This document shows, piece after piece, positions 1 through 8,952 of a stretch of 64,000 bases of DNA (its first letter is position 1; each line of letters starts with the position of its first letter). The notes beneath the pieces are model-generated. The model worked only from the letters and a program-made list of their open reading frames with translations, was not told the origin of the DNA and made no database searches. The DNA is from Paenibacillus naphthalenovorans (GTDB lineage Bacteria; Bacillota; Bacilli; Paenibacillales; NBRC-103111). A program made the position numbers and the translations under genes. The stretch covers positions 45,898 through 109,897 of the forward strand of contig NZ_FNDY01000014.1 of assembly GCF_900099895.1 (NCBI RefSeq), given 5' to 3'.

Positions 1-609
1 ATCCTCCATGCCGATGGCTTTATAAATACCGAGCGAAGCAAGCCGCGTCAGCTGCAGAGCCATGTGATGCGGTGAATAAATGATATCTTTTTTGACCCAA
101 TTTTCCGCTACTCCCATCACGGACGAGCTTGCGTAGTCGAGGACGATATCAAGCGGAACCGAGAGCTTCTGCTCCATTCTCAACCTGGAAATCCGGTCGT
201 AAAGCGCTTCCCGGATCACCTCTTGCATTTTCAGCTTAAACCTCTCCTGCTCCAGGAAAGTAAACATCACCTTGTAGAACCTTGCACTATCGGCCATGTA
301 ATTAAATAATACGACAAAATAAGGATCCGGCTCATCGAACTTCAACAAGCGAGACTCGACCTGCGGGCCGGTTTCTTTAAACAGCTTGGACAGCAGAGCC
401 AGTTTTTCCTCAATGATGGTATCTAACAAATCGAATTTATCCTGATAATGGGCATAAAAGGTCGATCGGTTGACATTCGCATGATCGGCAATATCTTTAA
501 CCGATATTCTCTCAAAGCCTTTTTCCAAAATAAGCGAAATCAACGATTCCTGAATCATCAGCCGAGTTCGGTAAATACGACGGTCCAGACTGGTAAAGTC
601 GGTTCGCAT
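1..609 (-). CDS. TetR-family regulator (3' end outside window)
   Basis: A minus-strand reading frame opens at the ATG at 609 and stays open for 203 codons to the window edge, so its stop lies outside. Residues about 20-65 form a TetR-type helix-turn-helix, with the stretch VNRSTFYAHYQDKFDLLD matching the recognition helix and following residues. The C-terminal part is the ligand-binding type seen in many Bacillota regulators of about 200 residues, so little is probably missing. The gene is divergent from the HpaB-type monooxygenase gene at 828, across about 220 bases of promoter DNA. Regulation of that gene is inferred from position only; the effector is unknown. Confidence 0.85.
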   Translation of the reverse strand, partial: MRTDFTSLDRRIYRTRLMIQESLISLILEKGFERISVKDIADHANVNRSTFYAHYQDKFDLLDTIIEEKLALLSKLFKETGPQVESRLLKFDEPDPYFVVLFNYMADSARFYKVMFTFLEQERFKLKMQEVIREALYDRISRLRMEQKLSVPLDIVLDYASSSVMGVAENWVKKDIIYSPHHMALQLTRLASLGIYKAIGMED

Positions 610-729
610 GCTTCATCCCTCCATCAAATGGTTTCTGCTCAATTCATCCCTATTTGTGGTTTAAATGTTCTTTTACCAACACTTCTTTATATTTAGTTGT
701 TTATCAAACTTATGTGCATCAACTGTCGA

Positions 730-757
730 TTGCTGGAATTTACAATACAGCTATAAT
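730..757 (+). promoter_or_regulatory. candidate SigA promoter of the lone HpaB gene
   Basis: TTGCTG at 730-735, a 16-base spacer and a perfect TATAAT at 752-757 point at the HpaB gene at 828. GTTTATCAA occurs on both sides of this promoter (near 701 and 778), a possible binding motif for the divergent TetR protein. No experiment supports the start site. Confidence 0.5.
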
Positions 758-827
758 AAAAACATATTAACCCTAGTTTATCAATAGGTTTTGTTTACAT
801 TTTTTTTATAAGGAGTTGTGTAAGCTT

Positions 828-2273
828 TTGCGAGGAGAACAATTTGTCAAAAGTTTAAATGATGGCCGCAAGATTTGGCTGGATGGAGCACTGGTCAGCA
901 ATTTGCCAAAGCATCAGGCATTCAAAGGTACGCTGGAAACACTCCAACGATTATTTAATATGCTCGATGTGCCAGGCGTCAGGGAAACGATCGGATTTGT
1001 TCCGCCCGGCGGCAGCAAGTTTGCTCACGCCTCCTTTCTTGTGCCTTATACCCCCCAGGATTTATTGAAGCGCAGAACCAGTTTTGATTGCTGGGCCAGA
1101 GAAACCAACGGAATGATGAGCCGGATATCCGATTATGGCCGGTCTATGATCACGGGCTGGTATGCGGCCAGAAAGCAGCTTGGACTGCTTGATCCGCATT
1201 TCGAGTCCAAAATAACCAACTATTACAAAGAAGCACGGGACCGGGATTTGTTCCTGACAACGGCTATATTAGATCCTCAAATCGACCGTTCCAACGGTTT
1301 GGATGACAGCCGTATAAACGAACGGTTTCTCCATGTTGTAAAGGAAACGAGCGATGGCATTGTCGTTCGCGGTGCCAAAATGATTGCAACCGGTGCGCCA
1401 TACACACACGATTTCATTATTTTTTCGTTCTTGAATTTCGAGGCAAAAGACAGCAAGCATGCGCATATTTTACTGGTTCCGGCTCATTCCGATGGACTGC
1501 ATATTATTTGCCGGGAGTCGTTTGCCAGTCAGAGACCGCAAGATCATATATTGAGTTCGCGTTATGAGGAAATGGACGCCGTATTGTTTTTTGACGACGT
1601 GTTTATTCCTTGGGAACGGGTGCTGCTGTATGGAAATCCCGACAATGTCCTGAAGCTTCGGGGCAACAAGACGGCAAATTCGCTCGCCTTCCATCAGACG
1701 GTTGTCCGGTTTGTATCCAAGCTCGAATTTGTTACCGGGGTTGCCTTTGCCATTGCGGAATCGATTGGCGTTCAGGGTTTTTTGCATATTCAGGAGAAAT
1801 TGGGCGAATTAATAACGCAAATTGATGTGATGAAGGCGCTGGTCATCGCCTCCGAAACGATGGCGAGGCCGGATGAATCCGGAGTTCTGGTGCCTGAGAT
1901 ATCATTCATTGATACGGCAAGGAATATTGGAACGAAATATTACCCGAGAGCCATTGAGATTTTACAGCAAGTAGGCGGCGGCGGGTTTGTCCAAGTGCCG
2001 TCCAGCATGGAAGATTTCTATGGACCGATCTCCAATCTGATGCATTTGTACTTTGAAGGGACTTCTGTCAGTGCGGAGAAAAAAGTGCAGCTGTTTAAAT
2101 TAGCCTGGGATTTGATAGGAAGTCCGCTCGGCTCCCGTCATGAGCTGTATGAGCGATTTTATGCCGGCGATCCGGTACGTGCCTATGCCAGCCAATATGT
2201 GAAGTTCGAAAAAGAGCTGTTAGTCGATCCGGTTTGGAAATTATTGAAAGAATCGAGCAAAGAAGGAGGGTAA
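828..2273 (+). CDS. hpaB: 4-hydroxyphenylacetate 3-hydroxylase (HpaB) family oxygenase
   Basis: The protein of about 481 residues belongs to the HpaB family, the oxygenase half of two-component FADH2-dependent phenol hydroxylases that ortho-hydroxylate phenolic rings. Visible family features are the N-terminal VKSLNDGRKIWLDG, a central GAKMIATGAPYTHD segment, FFDDVFIPWERV, and the C-terminal SRHELYERFYAGDP. The frame is open from a TTG at 816, but that codon directly abuts the AAGGAG site. The TTG at 828 lies 12 bases past it and gives the usual family N-terminus, so 828 is preferred. No flavin reductase sits beside it; the HpaC-like protein at 4285 could serve. It is a paralogue of the gene at 9767. 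Substrate unknown: phenols, hydroxyphenylacetates and nitrophenols are all known in this family. Confidence 0.9.
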   Translation: MRGEQFVKSLNDGRKIWLDGALVSNLPKHQAFKGTLETLQRLFNMLDVPGVRETIGFVPPGGSKFAHASFLVPYTPQDLLKRRTSFDCWARETNGMMSRISDYGRSMITGWYAARKQLGLLDPHFESKITNYYKEARDRDLFLTTAILDPQIDRSNGLDDSRINERFLHVVKETSDGIVVRGAKMIATGAPYTHDFIIFSFLNFEAKDSKHAHILLVPAHSDGLHIICRESFASQRPQDHILSSRYEEMDAVLFFDDVFIPWERVLLYGNPDNVLKLRGNKTANSLAFHQTVVRFVSKLEFVTGVAFAIAESIGVQGFLHIQEKLGELITQIDVMKALVIASETMARPDESGVLVPEISFIDTARNIGTKYYPRAIEILQQVGGGGFVQVPSSMEDFYGPISNLMHLYFEGTSVSAEKKVQLFKLAWDLIGSPLGSRHELYERFYAGDPVRAYASQYVKFEKELLVDPVWKLLKESSKEGG

Positions 2274-2335
2274 TACCGAAATACCGGTCGATTCCCACTC
2301 ACGTCGACGGCCGTTATTCAGGCAAAGCGAAGGAG

Positions 2336-2411
2336 AGAAAGCAGTCAGCTTTGCTTAGGGCAAGCAAATAACGCAGACCGCCGACGATGAGGGGAACGCT
2401 AGATTTCATAC
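2336..2411. repeat. REP-like palindromic repeat, copy A
   Basis: This 76-base stretch matches 15959-16036 in the same orientation with about 8 mismatches and 2 single-base indels. The core is an imperfect palindrome, with CTTTGCTT and AAGCAAA as inner arms and a right arm GCAGACCGC. Conserved flanking DNA (ATGAGGGGAACG) follows it. It lies just after the stop of the HpaB gene but has no T-tract, so it is not a plain terminator. The rest of 2274-2586 contains no gene. Confidence 0.7.
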
Positions 2412-2458
2412 GGCCGGCCAAATTTAAATGATAGTTGCCCAAAGCTTTTATTTAAGGT

Positions 2459-2483
2459 AAGATATTAGCATATAAGATATTAG
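2459..2483. promoter_or_regulatory. direct repeat AAGATATTAG upstream of the GntR gene
   Basis: AAGATATTAG occurs at 2459-2468 and again at 2474-2483, 15 bases apart, about 105 bases before the preferred GntR start. The half-site resembles each arm of the palindrome AGATACTAGTATCT at 12116-12129 in front of the catabolic operon. The two may be autoregulatory and target operators of the same GntR protein; this is inference. Confidence 0.4.
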
Positions 2484-2586
2484 TCTTTTGCCCTATAGGC
2501 CGACATCCGAATGTGTTGAGACCATCCCGCATTATGAAAGCCTTCTCAACGAATCGGTGAACTTTTCATTTGGAGGATCGAATACC

Positions 2587-3243
2587 TTGGAAGATGTCAA
2601 TTTGTCCAAAACGAATCATGCTTATGAATATATAAAGAAAAGCTTAAAGAATGGCCGATGGAAATTCGGGGAAGAAATCTCCGTCATTGAAACCGCAAAG
2701 GAACTGGGATATTCGAGAAGACCGATTATTGATGCATTAAAAAAGTTGGAGCTTGAAAATTTTGTGGAAATTGTGCCTCAAACCGGTTGTCGGGTCGTTA
2801 ATTACACCAAAGAACAAATGCACGACCATTTCTTGTTCGTCATGGTTCTCGAAGGCATGGCCGCCCAGTTAGCGGCAGAGCGCCGTCTGGATTCGGAAGT
2901 CGAACAGTTATATCAAATCAATAACGAATTGCATCAGTTGGTTACGAAAGAAAACTTTGCAAAAGATGAGTACTTCGTAATTAACAGAAAGCTTCATCAT
3001 GCCATACTTAAAATGGCCCGTTCCGAAAAAATATACAATCTGACCAAAAATCAATGGGATCTGAACGATTTTTATTTAATTAATGTGTCTTTGTTTGAAC
3101 ATGACGCAACGCAAACGATTGAAGAGCATAAAAATATCATCGATAAAATAAAAATGCGCGATCCTAAAGGGGCCCGCGCCATTATGGAAAGCCATATTAT
3201 GAAATTTGCCACGATCGTAGGCAACTCAAAAATTTTAAATTAA
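2587..3243 (+). CDS. GntR-family regulator, FCD subfamily
   Basis: This is a winged-helix GntR protein of 218 residues from the preferred start. The N-terminal domain shows SVIETAKELGYSRRPIIDAL, the typical helix-turn-helix, followed by LELENFVEIVPQTGCRVV (wing). The C-terminal all-helical FCD part carries the spaced acidic and histidine residues expected of a metal-binding effector pocket. The frame is open from 2488, but GGAGG at 2572-2576 sits 10 bases before a TTG at 2587, which gives a normal FCD-family length. The gene converges on the ten-gene meta-cleavage operon and is the best candidate for its local regulator, because repeats upstream of both share AGATA(C/T)TAG. FCD proteins often bind carboxylic acids, so a ring-cleavage intermediate is a reasonable ligand guess. 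Confidence 0.88.
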   Translation: MEDVNLSKTNHAYEYIKKSLKNGRWKFGEEISVIETAKELGYSRRPIIDALKKLELENFVEIVPQTGCRVVNYTKEQMHDHFLFVMVLEGMAAQLAAERRLDSEVEQLYQINNELHQLVTKENFAKDEYFVINRKLHHAILKMARSEKIYNLTKNQWDLNDFYLINVSLFEHDATQTIEEHKNIIDKIKMRDPKGARAIMESHIMKFATIVGNSKILN

Positions 3244-3262
3244 CTATGTCTTGATTCAAATA

Positions 3263-3290
3263 AGGGCAAAGACTTTTCAGTCTATGCCCT
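3263..3290. terminator. hairpin between convergent GntR gene and catabolic operon
   Basis: AGGGCA and AGACT pair with AGTCT and TGCCCT around a short loop, giving an 11-pair stem with one A-A mismatch. It lies between two convergent genes. T-tracts are weak on both sides, so efficient termination is uncertain. Confidence 0.5.
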
Positions 3291-3336
3291 AACCTGCAGG
3301 CCCTGCTAATTTCAAATCTGCTTAAGCGAGGTGCCA

Positions 3337-4281
3337 TTAAATCCATTGATTATTGACCGGAGAGACCTCCAGGAATCGTTCCGGATAAGACGGGCCCCAC
3401 CACAGTCTTCCTCTTTTGTCGTATTCCTCCCAAGTCCATTTTACCGGCGGCAAATCGATATCTCTTGAATAATCTCCCGTATAAATTTCGGTTCGATTGC
3501 CGTCAAAATCGCGGATATATAAGAAGAAGGCATTACTCAATCCGTGTCGTCCGGGGCCAAACTCAATCGCATCCTGGTAGCCGGCATCCGCCAGAAGATC
3601 CGCCGTCCGGATAATTTCAGCCGGTCCCTGAACCGTATAAGCCACATGATGCAAGCCGGCTCCTGAAGCGGATTGAACCAGCGCCACATCATGGGTGCCC
3701 TGACAGCGTCTTGTCCAAGCGGCAAAGGTACCATTATCCTTCTCCACATATTCCGATACGCTGAAGGACAGCTCATCTCTCCAATATTTCAGGGCTTGAT
3801 CCACGTTGGCCACGCGAATATTCATATGATCGATTCGCAACGGCGGAATTCCTCTATCGCGGTGCGTTGCACGCATAGGCAGATGGTTCAGTCCACCCTG
3901 TGGATTGTAAACGTTGACCTGCTGCATAGCATGGTAAAACTCGATCGGATGGCCATTCGGCTCAACAATACGCAGAGCTCGGCCTTGCCCGGGCTCCGTA
4001 CCTTCCGGAACCATCAGGGTTGGAACCCCAAGACGTTTATGATGATCCTCCAGTCGGTCCAAATCTTCCGGATCGGAGACCCGAAGCGCAAAGTGACCCA
4101 AGCCACCGGTTTTGCTTTTGGTCAAGGTCAGGGTATGAAGGTCGAATTCATCTACTCCGCGTAGATAAATATGATCTTTGTCGGAATCGTGCTCTCTAAA
4201 GCCAAGAATATCAATGTAAAATTCCCGCGCTCTTTGCATATCGGTTACAAACAATTCGCAATGTCCCAGTCTTAGAATCAA
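3337..4281 (-). CDS. extradiol dioxygenase, homoprotocatechuate 2,3-dioxygenase-like
   Basis: A 314-residue two-domain vicinal-oxygen-chelate protein that cleaves a catechol next to the hydroxyls. The metal triad is visible in the C-terminal domain: His152 (RIDHMNIRV), His212 (GLHHVAYTV) and Glu265 (GNRTEIYTGDY). His197, His246 and Tyr255 match the second-shell residues of the Brevibacterium and Arthrobacter 3,4-dihydroxyphenylacetate 2,3-dioxygenases, as does the tail with KWTWEEYDKRGRLWWGPSYP. It is the last gene of the ten-gene operon, 3 bases after the flavin reductase gene. The resemblance suggests a catechol with a carboxylated side chain, but the operon also encodes a second extradiol enzyme at 7508, so the division of labour is open. 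Confidence 0.88.
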   Translation of the reverse strand: MILRLGHCELFVTDMQRAREFYIDILGFREHDSDKDHIYLRGVDEFDLHTLTLTKSKTGGLGHFALRVSDPEDLDRLEDHHKRLGVPTLMVPEGTEPGQGRALRIVEPNGHPIEFYHAMQQVNVYNPQGGLNHLPMRATHRDRGIPPLRIDHMNIRVANVDQALKYWRDELSFSVSEYVEKDNGTFAAWTRRCQGTHDVALVQSASGAGLHHVAYTVQGPAEIIRTADLLADAGYQDAIEFGPGRHGLSNAFFLYIRDFDGNRTEIYTGDYSRDIDLPPVKWTWEEYDKRGRLWWGPSYPERFLEVSPVNNQWI

Positions 4282-4284
4282 TGT

Positions 4285-4755
4285 CTACACCTCCAGCTTA
4301 GTTAACGAACGATATTTTCCCCCATAAAAAATCAACGGTTCTTCCTCTCGATACGAAATCCAGTTCACTCGACCTATATACAGGGTATGATCCCCTGCCG
4401 GATGCTCATCCACCACATCGCAAACGATATAAGCCAACGAATCTTGTATCAATGGAATGTCATTATGCCAGAAAAATTCAGGCGTGCTTTCCTGCGGGCG
4501 GCCGGCAAAATGCTGTGATACCTGCTGCTGATCGTGCATCAAAATGCTAATTCCGTACGTTTTCGTTTGAGGCAGTATCTGGTGCATCCTGGTTTTATGA
4601 TCAATGGAAACGAGCACAAGCGGAGGATCCAGGGAGACCGAAACGAAGCCATTCGCCGTCATCCCATGCACTTCACCTTCCTGAACCGTGCTCACAATAG
4701 TAATTCCGGAAGCAAATCTTCCGAGCGTATTTCTAAACTCCCTGGGGTCGATCAT
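4285..4755 (-). CDS. hpaC: HpaC-like flavin reductase
   Basis: This 156-residue protein has the flavin-reductase-like split-barrel fold. MTANGFVSVSLDPPLVLVSI is the FMN/FAD-binding signature and AGDHTLYIGRV is the conserved C-terminal motif. It would reduce flavin with NAD(P)H and supply FADH2 to the HpaB-type oxygenases at 9767 and perhaps 828. The open frame begins further upstream, inside the aldolase gene, but AAAGGAG at 4763-4769 lies 7 bases before the ATG at 4755, which fits the family N-terminus (MIDPREFRNTLGRFASG). It is ninth in the operon, so monooxygenase and reductase genes are separated by six genes although presumably co-transcribed. Confidence 0.88.
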   Translation of the reverse strand: MIDPREFRNTLGRFASGITIVSTVQEGEVHGMTANGFVSVSLDPPLVLVSIDHKTRMHQILPQTKTYGISILMHDQQQVSQHFAGRPQESTPEFFWHNDIPLIQDSLAYIVCDVVDEHPAGDHTLYIGRVNWISYREEEPLIFYGGKYRSLTKLEV

Positions 4756-4772
4756 GCCCATTCTCCTTTGTT

Positions 4773-5777
4773 CTATCGATTCGCCAATTCTGCAGCAACA
4801 TCCAAAATCCAATCTTCTTGTCCGGCAACAGCCTTGCGTCGGGACAACTCCAGCAGGATCTCCCTCGGATCGATATTGAATTTTTCCCCAGCCTTTTTGG
4901 CATGCATTAAAAAAGTGGAATATAATCCCGTATAGCCGATGGTCAAGGCATCACGGTTAATCGTCATCGGATACTCCATCATGGGTTGAACTATATATTC
5001 TGCAGCATCCATGATCTTAAATAAATCAATTCCGGTTTCGCAGCCTACCTTGGAGAGCGCGGCCACAAGCACCTCCGTCTGTGTATTGCCGGAGCCGGCC
5101 CCCAGGCCGCTTGTGCTTGCATCAATGCAGGCGGCGCCGGCTTCCACTGCAGCCAGACTATTCCCTATAGCCAATCCGATGTTATTGTGGGCGTGATAGC
5201 CGATCGGGACTTTTAATTCGTCGGTTAACGCTTTCACTCTTGCCGTAACATCTTGCGGCATCATCGTTCCCGCGGAATCTACAATATAAACGATATCGGC
5301 TCCATAGGATTCCATTAGTTTAGCTTGTTTGGCCAAATCCTCCGGCGATAGCATATGGGCCATCATGAGAAAGCCTACGGTTTCGAGGCCAAGCTCCTTA
5401 GCCAAACCAAAATGCTGCTCGGAAATATCCGCTTCCGAACACTGCGTCGCAATTCGGACCATGCTGATTCCGCAATCTTTAGCCTGCTTCAGTTCTTTTC
5501 TCGTGCCGATCCCCGGAAGCAGCAAAGAAGCTATTTTGGCGTTCTTGCTGGTCTTTGCCGCTTCCTCGATGAGTTCAAATTCATCAACCAGGGACATGCC
5601 GTACTGCATGGAAGAACCGGCCAACCCGTCGCCGTGACTGATTTCAATCACAGGAACGCCTGCTTCATCGAGAGCTTTCACGATGTTATGGACCTGTTCT
5701 TTCGTAAATCGATGACGAATGGCATGGGAGCCGTCACGAAGCGTCGTATCCATGACCCTTACCTTTGTTGGAGTCAT
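4773..5777 (-). CDS. mhpE: 4-hydroxy-2-oxovalerate aldolase
   Basis: A 334-residue HMGL-like TIM-barrel aldolase of the DmpG/MhpE type, which splits 4-hydroxy-2-oxovalerate into pyruvate and acetaldehyde. The N-terminal [10 protein letters not shown] holds catalytic Arg14 and metal ligand Asp15 with His18. HAHNN places metal ligands His195 and His197, and [12 protein letters not shown] is the conserved glycine-rich turn. It is encoded directly downstream of the acetaldehyde dehydrogenase gene (38-base gap). In this family the two proteins form a complex that channels acetaldehyde, and the adjacency agrees with that. Length matches the usual 335-345 residues. Confidence 0.95.
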   Translation of the reverse strand: MTPTKVRVMDTTLRDGSHAIRHRFTKEQVHNIVKALDEAGVPVIEISHGDGLAGSSMQYGMSLVDEFELIEEAAKTSKNAKIASLLLPGIGTRKELKQAKDCGISMVRIATQCSEADISEQHFGLAKELGLETVGFLMMAHMLSPEDLAKQAKLMESYGADIVYIVDSAGTMMPQDVTARVKALTDELKVPIGYHAHNNIGLAIGNSLAAVEAGAACIDASTSGLGAGSGNTQTEVLVAALSKVGCETGIDLFKIMDAAEYIVQPMMEYPMTINRDALTIGYTGLYSTFLMHAKKAGEKFNIDPREILLELSRRKAVAGQEDWILDVAAELANR

Positions 5778-5815
5778 TATCGTTTCATCCCTTCCTCCTT
5801 ATTGGATATCCCCGG

Positions 5816-6721
5816 TTAGCTTAGGACTTGTTTCAATAAATACTTTGCCTTAACCTCTGCCACACGCTTAGCGGAGGAGGTCATTATATCCAGATTGCCG
5901 GCCGTGCTTGGCAAATAATCCCCGGCCCCTTCGATTTCCAGCAATAAGATGACGACTGGCCATTTGCCCTCCGGCGTGTCTCTCACATCAAAAATGGGCT
6001 TCCGCGTTAAACGGTATCCGGGCACGTACTCCTGCACTTCAGCGATGACCTGCTCAATCGAAGCGGCAATTTCGTCTTCATGACCATGCTCATAGGCGGC
6101 ATATACGGTATTTCTCATCAGGATCGGAGGCTCCGCAGGATTTAAAATGATAATCGCCTTTCCCTTTTCGGCTCCGCCGATCGCTTCCAGACCACGGGCT
6201 GTTGTAAAGGTAAATTCATCGATATTTTGCCGCGTACCGGGCCCTGCCGAGCTGCTGGCAACGGTCGATACCATTTCTGCATATTTGACCTTGCATACCC
6301 GACTCACCGCATGAACGAGCGGAATCGTCGCTTGCCCTCCGCAGGTGATCAAATTCACATTATCCGCATCCATGTGATCGTTCAGGTTAGCAGGCGGCAC
6401 GACATAAGGCCCCACAGCAGCCGGTGTAAGATCAATCGCTATTTTTCCCGCTTCCTTCAACAGCTTCGCATGCCGGATATGAGCCTTTGCGCTCGTGGCG
6501 TCAAATACGATTTGAATATCGGGATCTTGTAGAATCCCGTTAATCCCCTCAATGCTGATATCCAAGCCATACGACTTCGCTCTGGCTAATCCTTCGGATT
6601 CCGGATCGATCCCGGACATTAACGATAGCTGCAACGAACCAGGATTTTTCAATATTTTATACATTAAGTCGGTTCCGATATTTCCTGAGCCCAGGATAGC
6701 TGCTTTAACTTGTTTTTCCAT
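5816..6721 (-). CDS. mhpF: acetaldehyde dehydrogenase (acylating)
   Basis: A 301-residue protein that oxidises acetaldehyde to acetyl-CoA with NAD+ and CoA as the final step of the meta-cleavage pathway. The N-terminal GSGNIG (residues 11-16) is the dinucleotide-binding loop. Cys127 in [17 protein letters not shown] is the expected thiol nucleophile, equivalent to Cys132 of DmpF. The start codon overlaps the stop of the upstream hydratase gene by one base (TAATG), implying translational coupling. It lies between the hydratase and aldolase genes in the canonical DmpE-F-G order. Confidence 0.95.
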   Translation of the reverse strand: MEKQVKAAILGSGNIGTDLMYKILKNPGSLQLSLMSGIDPESEGLARAKSYGLDISIEGINGILQDPDIQIVFDATSAKAHIRHAKLLKEAGKIAIDLTPAAVGPYVVPPANLNDHMDADNVNLITCGGQATIPLVHAVSRVCKVKYAEMVSTVASSSAGPGTRQNIDEFTFTTARGLEAIGGAEKGKAIIILNPAEPPILMRNTVYAAYEHGHEDEIAASIEQVIAEVQEYVPGYRLTRKPIFDVRDTPEGKWPVVILLLEIEGAGDYLPSTAGNLDIMTSSAKRVAEVKAKYLLKQVLS

Positions 6722-7506
6722 TATTTTATATTCACCTCCACACTTGACAACCCTTCGCCAAACGAAGCCTTATAATGTCCGGGAAGCAAATCAAAAGCCG
6801 GTGTAAGAGAACCCGAGAGCACAATGCTTCCCGCTTTCAAGGCTTCGCCCCATCCCGACAGTTTATTGGCCAGCCATGCGACCGAGCGGGCAGGATGGCC
6901 GAGTACAGCAGCCCCGGCTGCTGTACCCAATATCTTTCCATCTCTTTCCAGAACAAGCCCCACATGACGGAAATCCAACCGCTCAACGGTAGAAATTTGA
7001 CTTCCTATGACCATCCCCCAATGGGACCCGTTGTCAGCAATCGTATCGGAAATCTTAATTTTCCAATCCTTTATCCGGCTGTCAATGATCTCAAAAGAGG
7101 GAACAACCGCTTTAGTAGCTGCCAATACATCCGCAGCCGTCACATTCGGTCCCCTCAGGTCCTTATCCAGAAGAAATGCGATTTCCGCCTCAATACGGGG
7201 ATAAATCATCCGCTTTGAATCGATTTCCGCACCATGTTCAAATGCAAAATCCGAATACATGACGCCAAAATCGGGCTCATATACATGGAGCTGCTTTTGA
7301 ATCCCTTCGCTGGTCAAACCGATTTTATTCCCGATGACCTGCCTGCCCTGCTGCTGATGGAGCTTGGTTAATTCCCTTTGAATTTGATAAGCGTCCTCCG
7401 CCGTTAATGACGGATAAGTTTCCGTGATCGGGGAGATGGCCTGTTTATTTTCAAAGGCGTCGTATAAGGATTGCGCAATGGTTTGAACATTCGGTTTCTC
7501 GTTCAT
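6721..7506 (-). CDS. mhpD: 2-hydroxypenta-2,4-dienoate (2-keto-4-pentenoate) hydratase
   Basis: A 261-residue protein of the MhpD/DmpE/XylJ hydratase family, adding water to 2-hydroxypenta-2,4-dienoate to give 4-hydroxy-2-oxovalerate. Family features include GNKIGLTS, the acidic metal site in [23 protein letters not shown], and [19 protein letters not shown]. The frame is open upstream into the dioxygenase gene. The ATG at 7506 is preceded by AAGGGG at 8 bases and gives the usual family length, so it is chosen over the longer version. It starts 2 bases after the upstream stop and overlaps the dehydrogenase start by one base. Confidence 0.93.
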   Translation of the reverse strand: MNEKPNVQTIAQSLYDAFENKQAISPITETYPSLTAEDAYQIQRELTKLHQQQGRQVIGNKIGLTSEGIQKQLHVYEPDFGVMYSDFAFEHGAEIDSKRMIYPRIEAEIAFLLDKDLRGPNVTAADVLAATKAVVPSFEIIDSRIKDWKIKISDTIADNGSHWGMVIGSQISTVERLDFRHVGLVLERDGKILGTAAGAAVLGHPARSVAWLANKLSGWGEALKAGSIVLSGSLTPAFDLLPGHYKASFGEGLSSVEVNIK

Positions 7507-7507
7507 A

Positions 7508-8389
7508 TTAAGACCCCTTGGCGAAGGACTCCGGCGGGAAGGCTCCCCATGCGCTGAAGGCTGTCGGGAAATCGTTCCAGCTGATGAGCTCGCGCGATTT
7601 ATCCGCACGTGGCATTTCGGCCGACAATTCGATGCGGTTGCCGCTTGGATCCAGGAAATACGTGTACAGGTTTCCGCCTACGGAGTGGCGTCCCGGACCG
7701 GCCTCCACTTTGTAGCCGTACTGCCCCAACACGTCACAAGCCCGTTTCATCTCGTCAATCCCCGCCACCAAGAACGCATAATGGTGCAATGTCGTGTTAT
7801 CCGGCGTGCCTACGATCGCTATATCATGGTGGAAATCGCTTCCATGCGTCCACGCGGCGCCCCACACTCCCGCAACCGGCTCGAACACGTCGGCGACTGA
7901 AAATTCCAGCGTATCCCGCAAAAATCCCGCCAGCCCTTTGACATCATTTGCATTCAGCGTGATATGATCCGCATCCAGCGGCGCAATGCCCCGGCTCGGT
8001 TTACGGCCTACAACCGGATGCAGATAGTGCGGGCGATCCTCCGCCAATACCAGTTCAATCTGGTGGCCGCTTGGCGATTGGAACTGCAGCGCTGCCTTCT
8101 CTCCGGGCTCCGCATCGGTTACCCGATTCGTCCTCACGCCGAGCTCCGTCAATTTTTTCTCAAAGTAAGCCAAGTCATCTTCCTGATGCACCTGCAGTGC
8201 AAAATGGCTGATGCCGCTGCCGCCTTCTGTTAACGCCAAATCATAGTTGTTGTCTGCACCGCAGCCCAAATAGACGATGCCGTTTTGTTTACCGATTTCA
8301 TGCAGGCCTACGACTTCACGATAAAACTCCAGACTTTGCGGCAGATCGTTGACCTTTAAAACCCCATGCGCCAATTTCAAAACTCCCAT
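7508..8389 (-). CDS. extradiol catechol 2,3-dioxygenase
   Basis: A 293-residue type-I extradiol dioxygenase with two vicinal-oxygen-chelate domains. His142 (DADHITLNAND), the His202/203 pair (LHHYAFLVAG) and Glu254 (SGNRIELSAEM) form the expected 2-His-1-carboxylate iron site in the C-terminal half. The N-terminal domain is the usual non-catalytic copy. It clusters with the hydratase, aldolase and dehydrogenase genes, so it is likely the ring-cleavage enzyme whose product feeds the hydrolase encoded first in the operon. It differs clearly from the other extradiol enzyme at 3337, so the operon may handle two different catechols. Confidence 0.92.
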   Translation of the reverse strand: MGVLKLAHGVLKVNDLPQSLEFYREVVGLHEIGKQNGIVYLGCGADNNYDLALTEGGSGISHFALQVHQEDDLAYFEKKLTELGVRTNRVTDAEPGEKAALQFQSPSGHQIELVLAEDRPHYLHPVVGRKPSRGIAPLDADHITLNANDVKGLAGFLRDTLEFSVADVFEPVAGVWGAAWTHGSDFHHDIAIVGTPDNTTLHHYAFLVAGIDEMKRACDVLGQYGYKVEAGPGRHSVGGNLYTYFLDPSGNRIELSAEMPRADKSRELISWNDFPTAFSAWGAFPPESFAKGS

Positions 8390-8416
8390 GCTTGTTCCGC
8401 CTCCTTAGGTTTTGGT

Positions 8417-8932
8417 TTACTCAAAATATTCTTTGAATGCTTCCCTAAAGCTGATATTTCCCAGACTGTCCCGGCGATTTCCCTGCAGGCCGTCCATCAG
8501 ACGGGAGTTTTCAACCAGAAGCATCTCTACTGCCTCAGCGCCATCGTTATAGTGTCTATGCCAGATCCAGGGCGGCGTATATATAAAATCTCCTTTGCTC
8601 CATTGCACCGTTTGATTACCGATTTCCGAGTAGCCGCTGCCATGCAGCACATAATGGATCGATTCGTGGACATGCCTTTGTAAATCGCTGCTTCCGCCAG
8701 GCGGTATTTTTTGCAGATAAAATTCCATCGATTTGGTCGGAATATTGAGTAAAAGGCCAATTTCAGCAGGATTGCCGGTTACTTTACTGTCCAGCCAAAT
8801 GGCCTCCTCCGAATGAACCACCAGGCCCTCCTCCGAAATGTTCTGATCGTCGCGGTTTTTCAATTTCTTTAAATTCGCCATATAATCATCGAACTTTTTT
8901 TCCGTTGAAGGCTTTATTTTGGGCTCCATCAT
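8417..8932 (-). CDS. cupin-domain protein in aromatic operon, function unknown
   Basis: A single-domain cupin of 171 residues. The metal-site motif is visible around residues 85-130: RHVHESIHYVLHGSGYSEIG (two histidines and a glutamate) and then PPWIWHRHYND. The N-terminal 30 residues are charged and probably helical. GGAGG lies 5 bases before the ATG at 8932. Cupins in aromatic operons include gentisate-type dioxygenases, which have two cupin halves, and small isomerases or binding proteins; this one is too short for gentisate dioxygenase. Its place between the SDR and dioxygenase genes suggests a pathway step, but no reaction can be assigned from sequence. Confidence 0.8.
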   Translation of the reverse strand: MMEPKIKPSTEKKFDDYMANLKKLKNRDDQNISEEGLVVHSEEAIWLDSKVTGNPAEIGLLLNIPTKSMEFYLQKIPPGGSSDLQRHVHESIHYVLHGSGYSEIGNQTVQWSKGDFIYTPPWIWHRHYNDGAEAVEMLLVENSRLMDGLQGNRRDSLGNISFREAFKEYFE

Positions 8933-8952
8933 TTTTCCTCCGTTCATGTCGA

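Noticed and set aside
816..827. TTG at 816 as start of the first HpaB gene
   Set aside because: It directly abuts the AAGGAG site, leaving no spacing; the TTG at 828 fits the family N-terminus.
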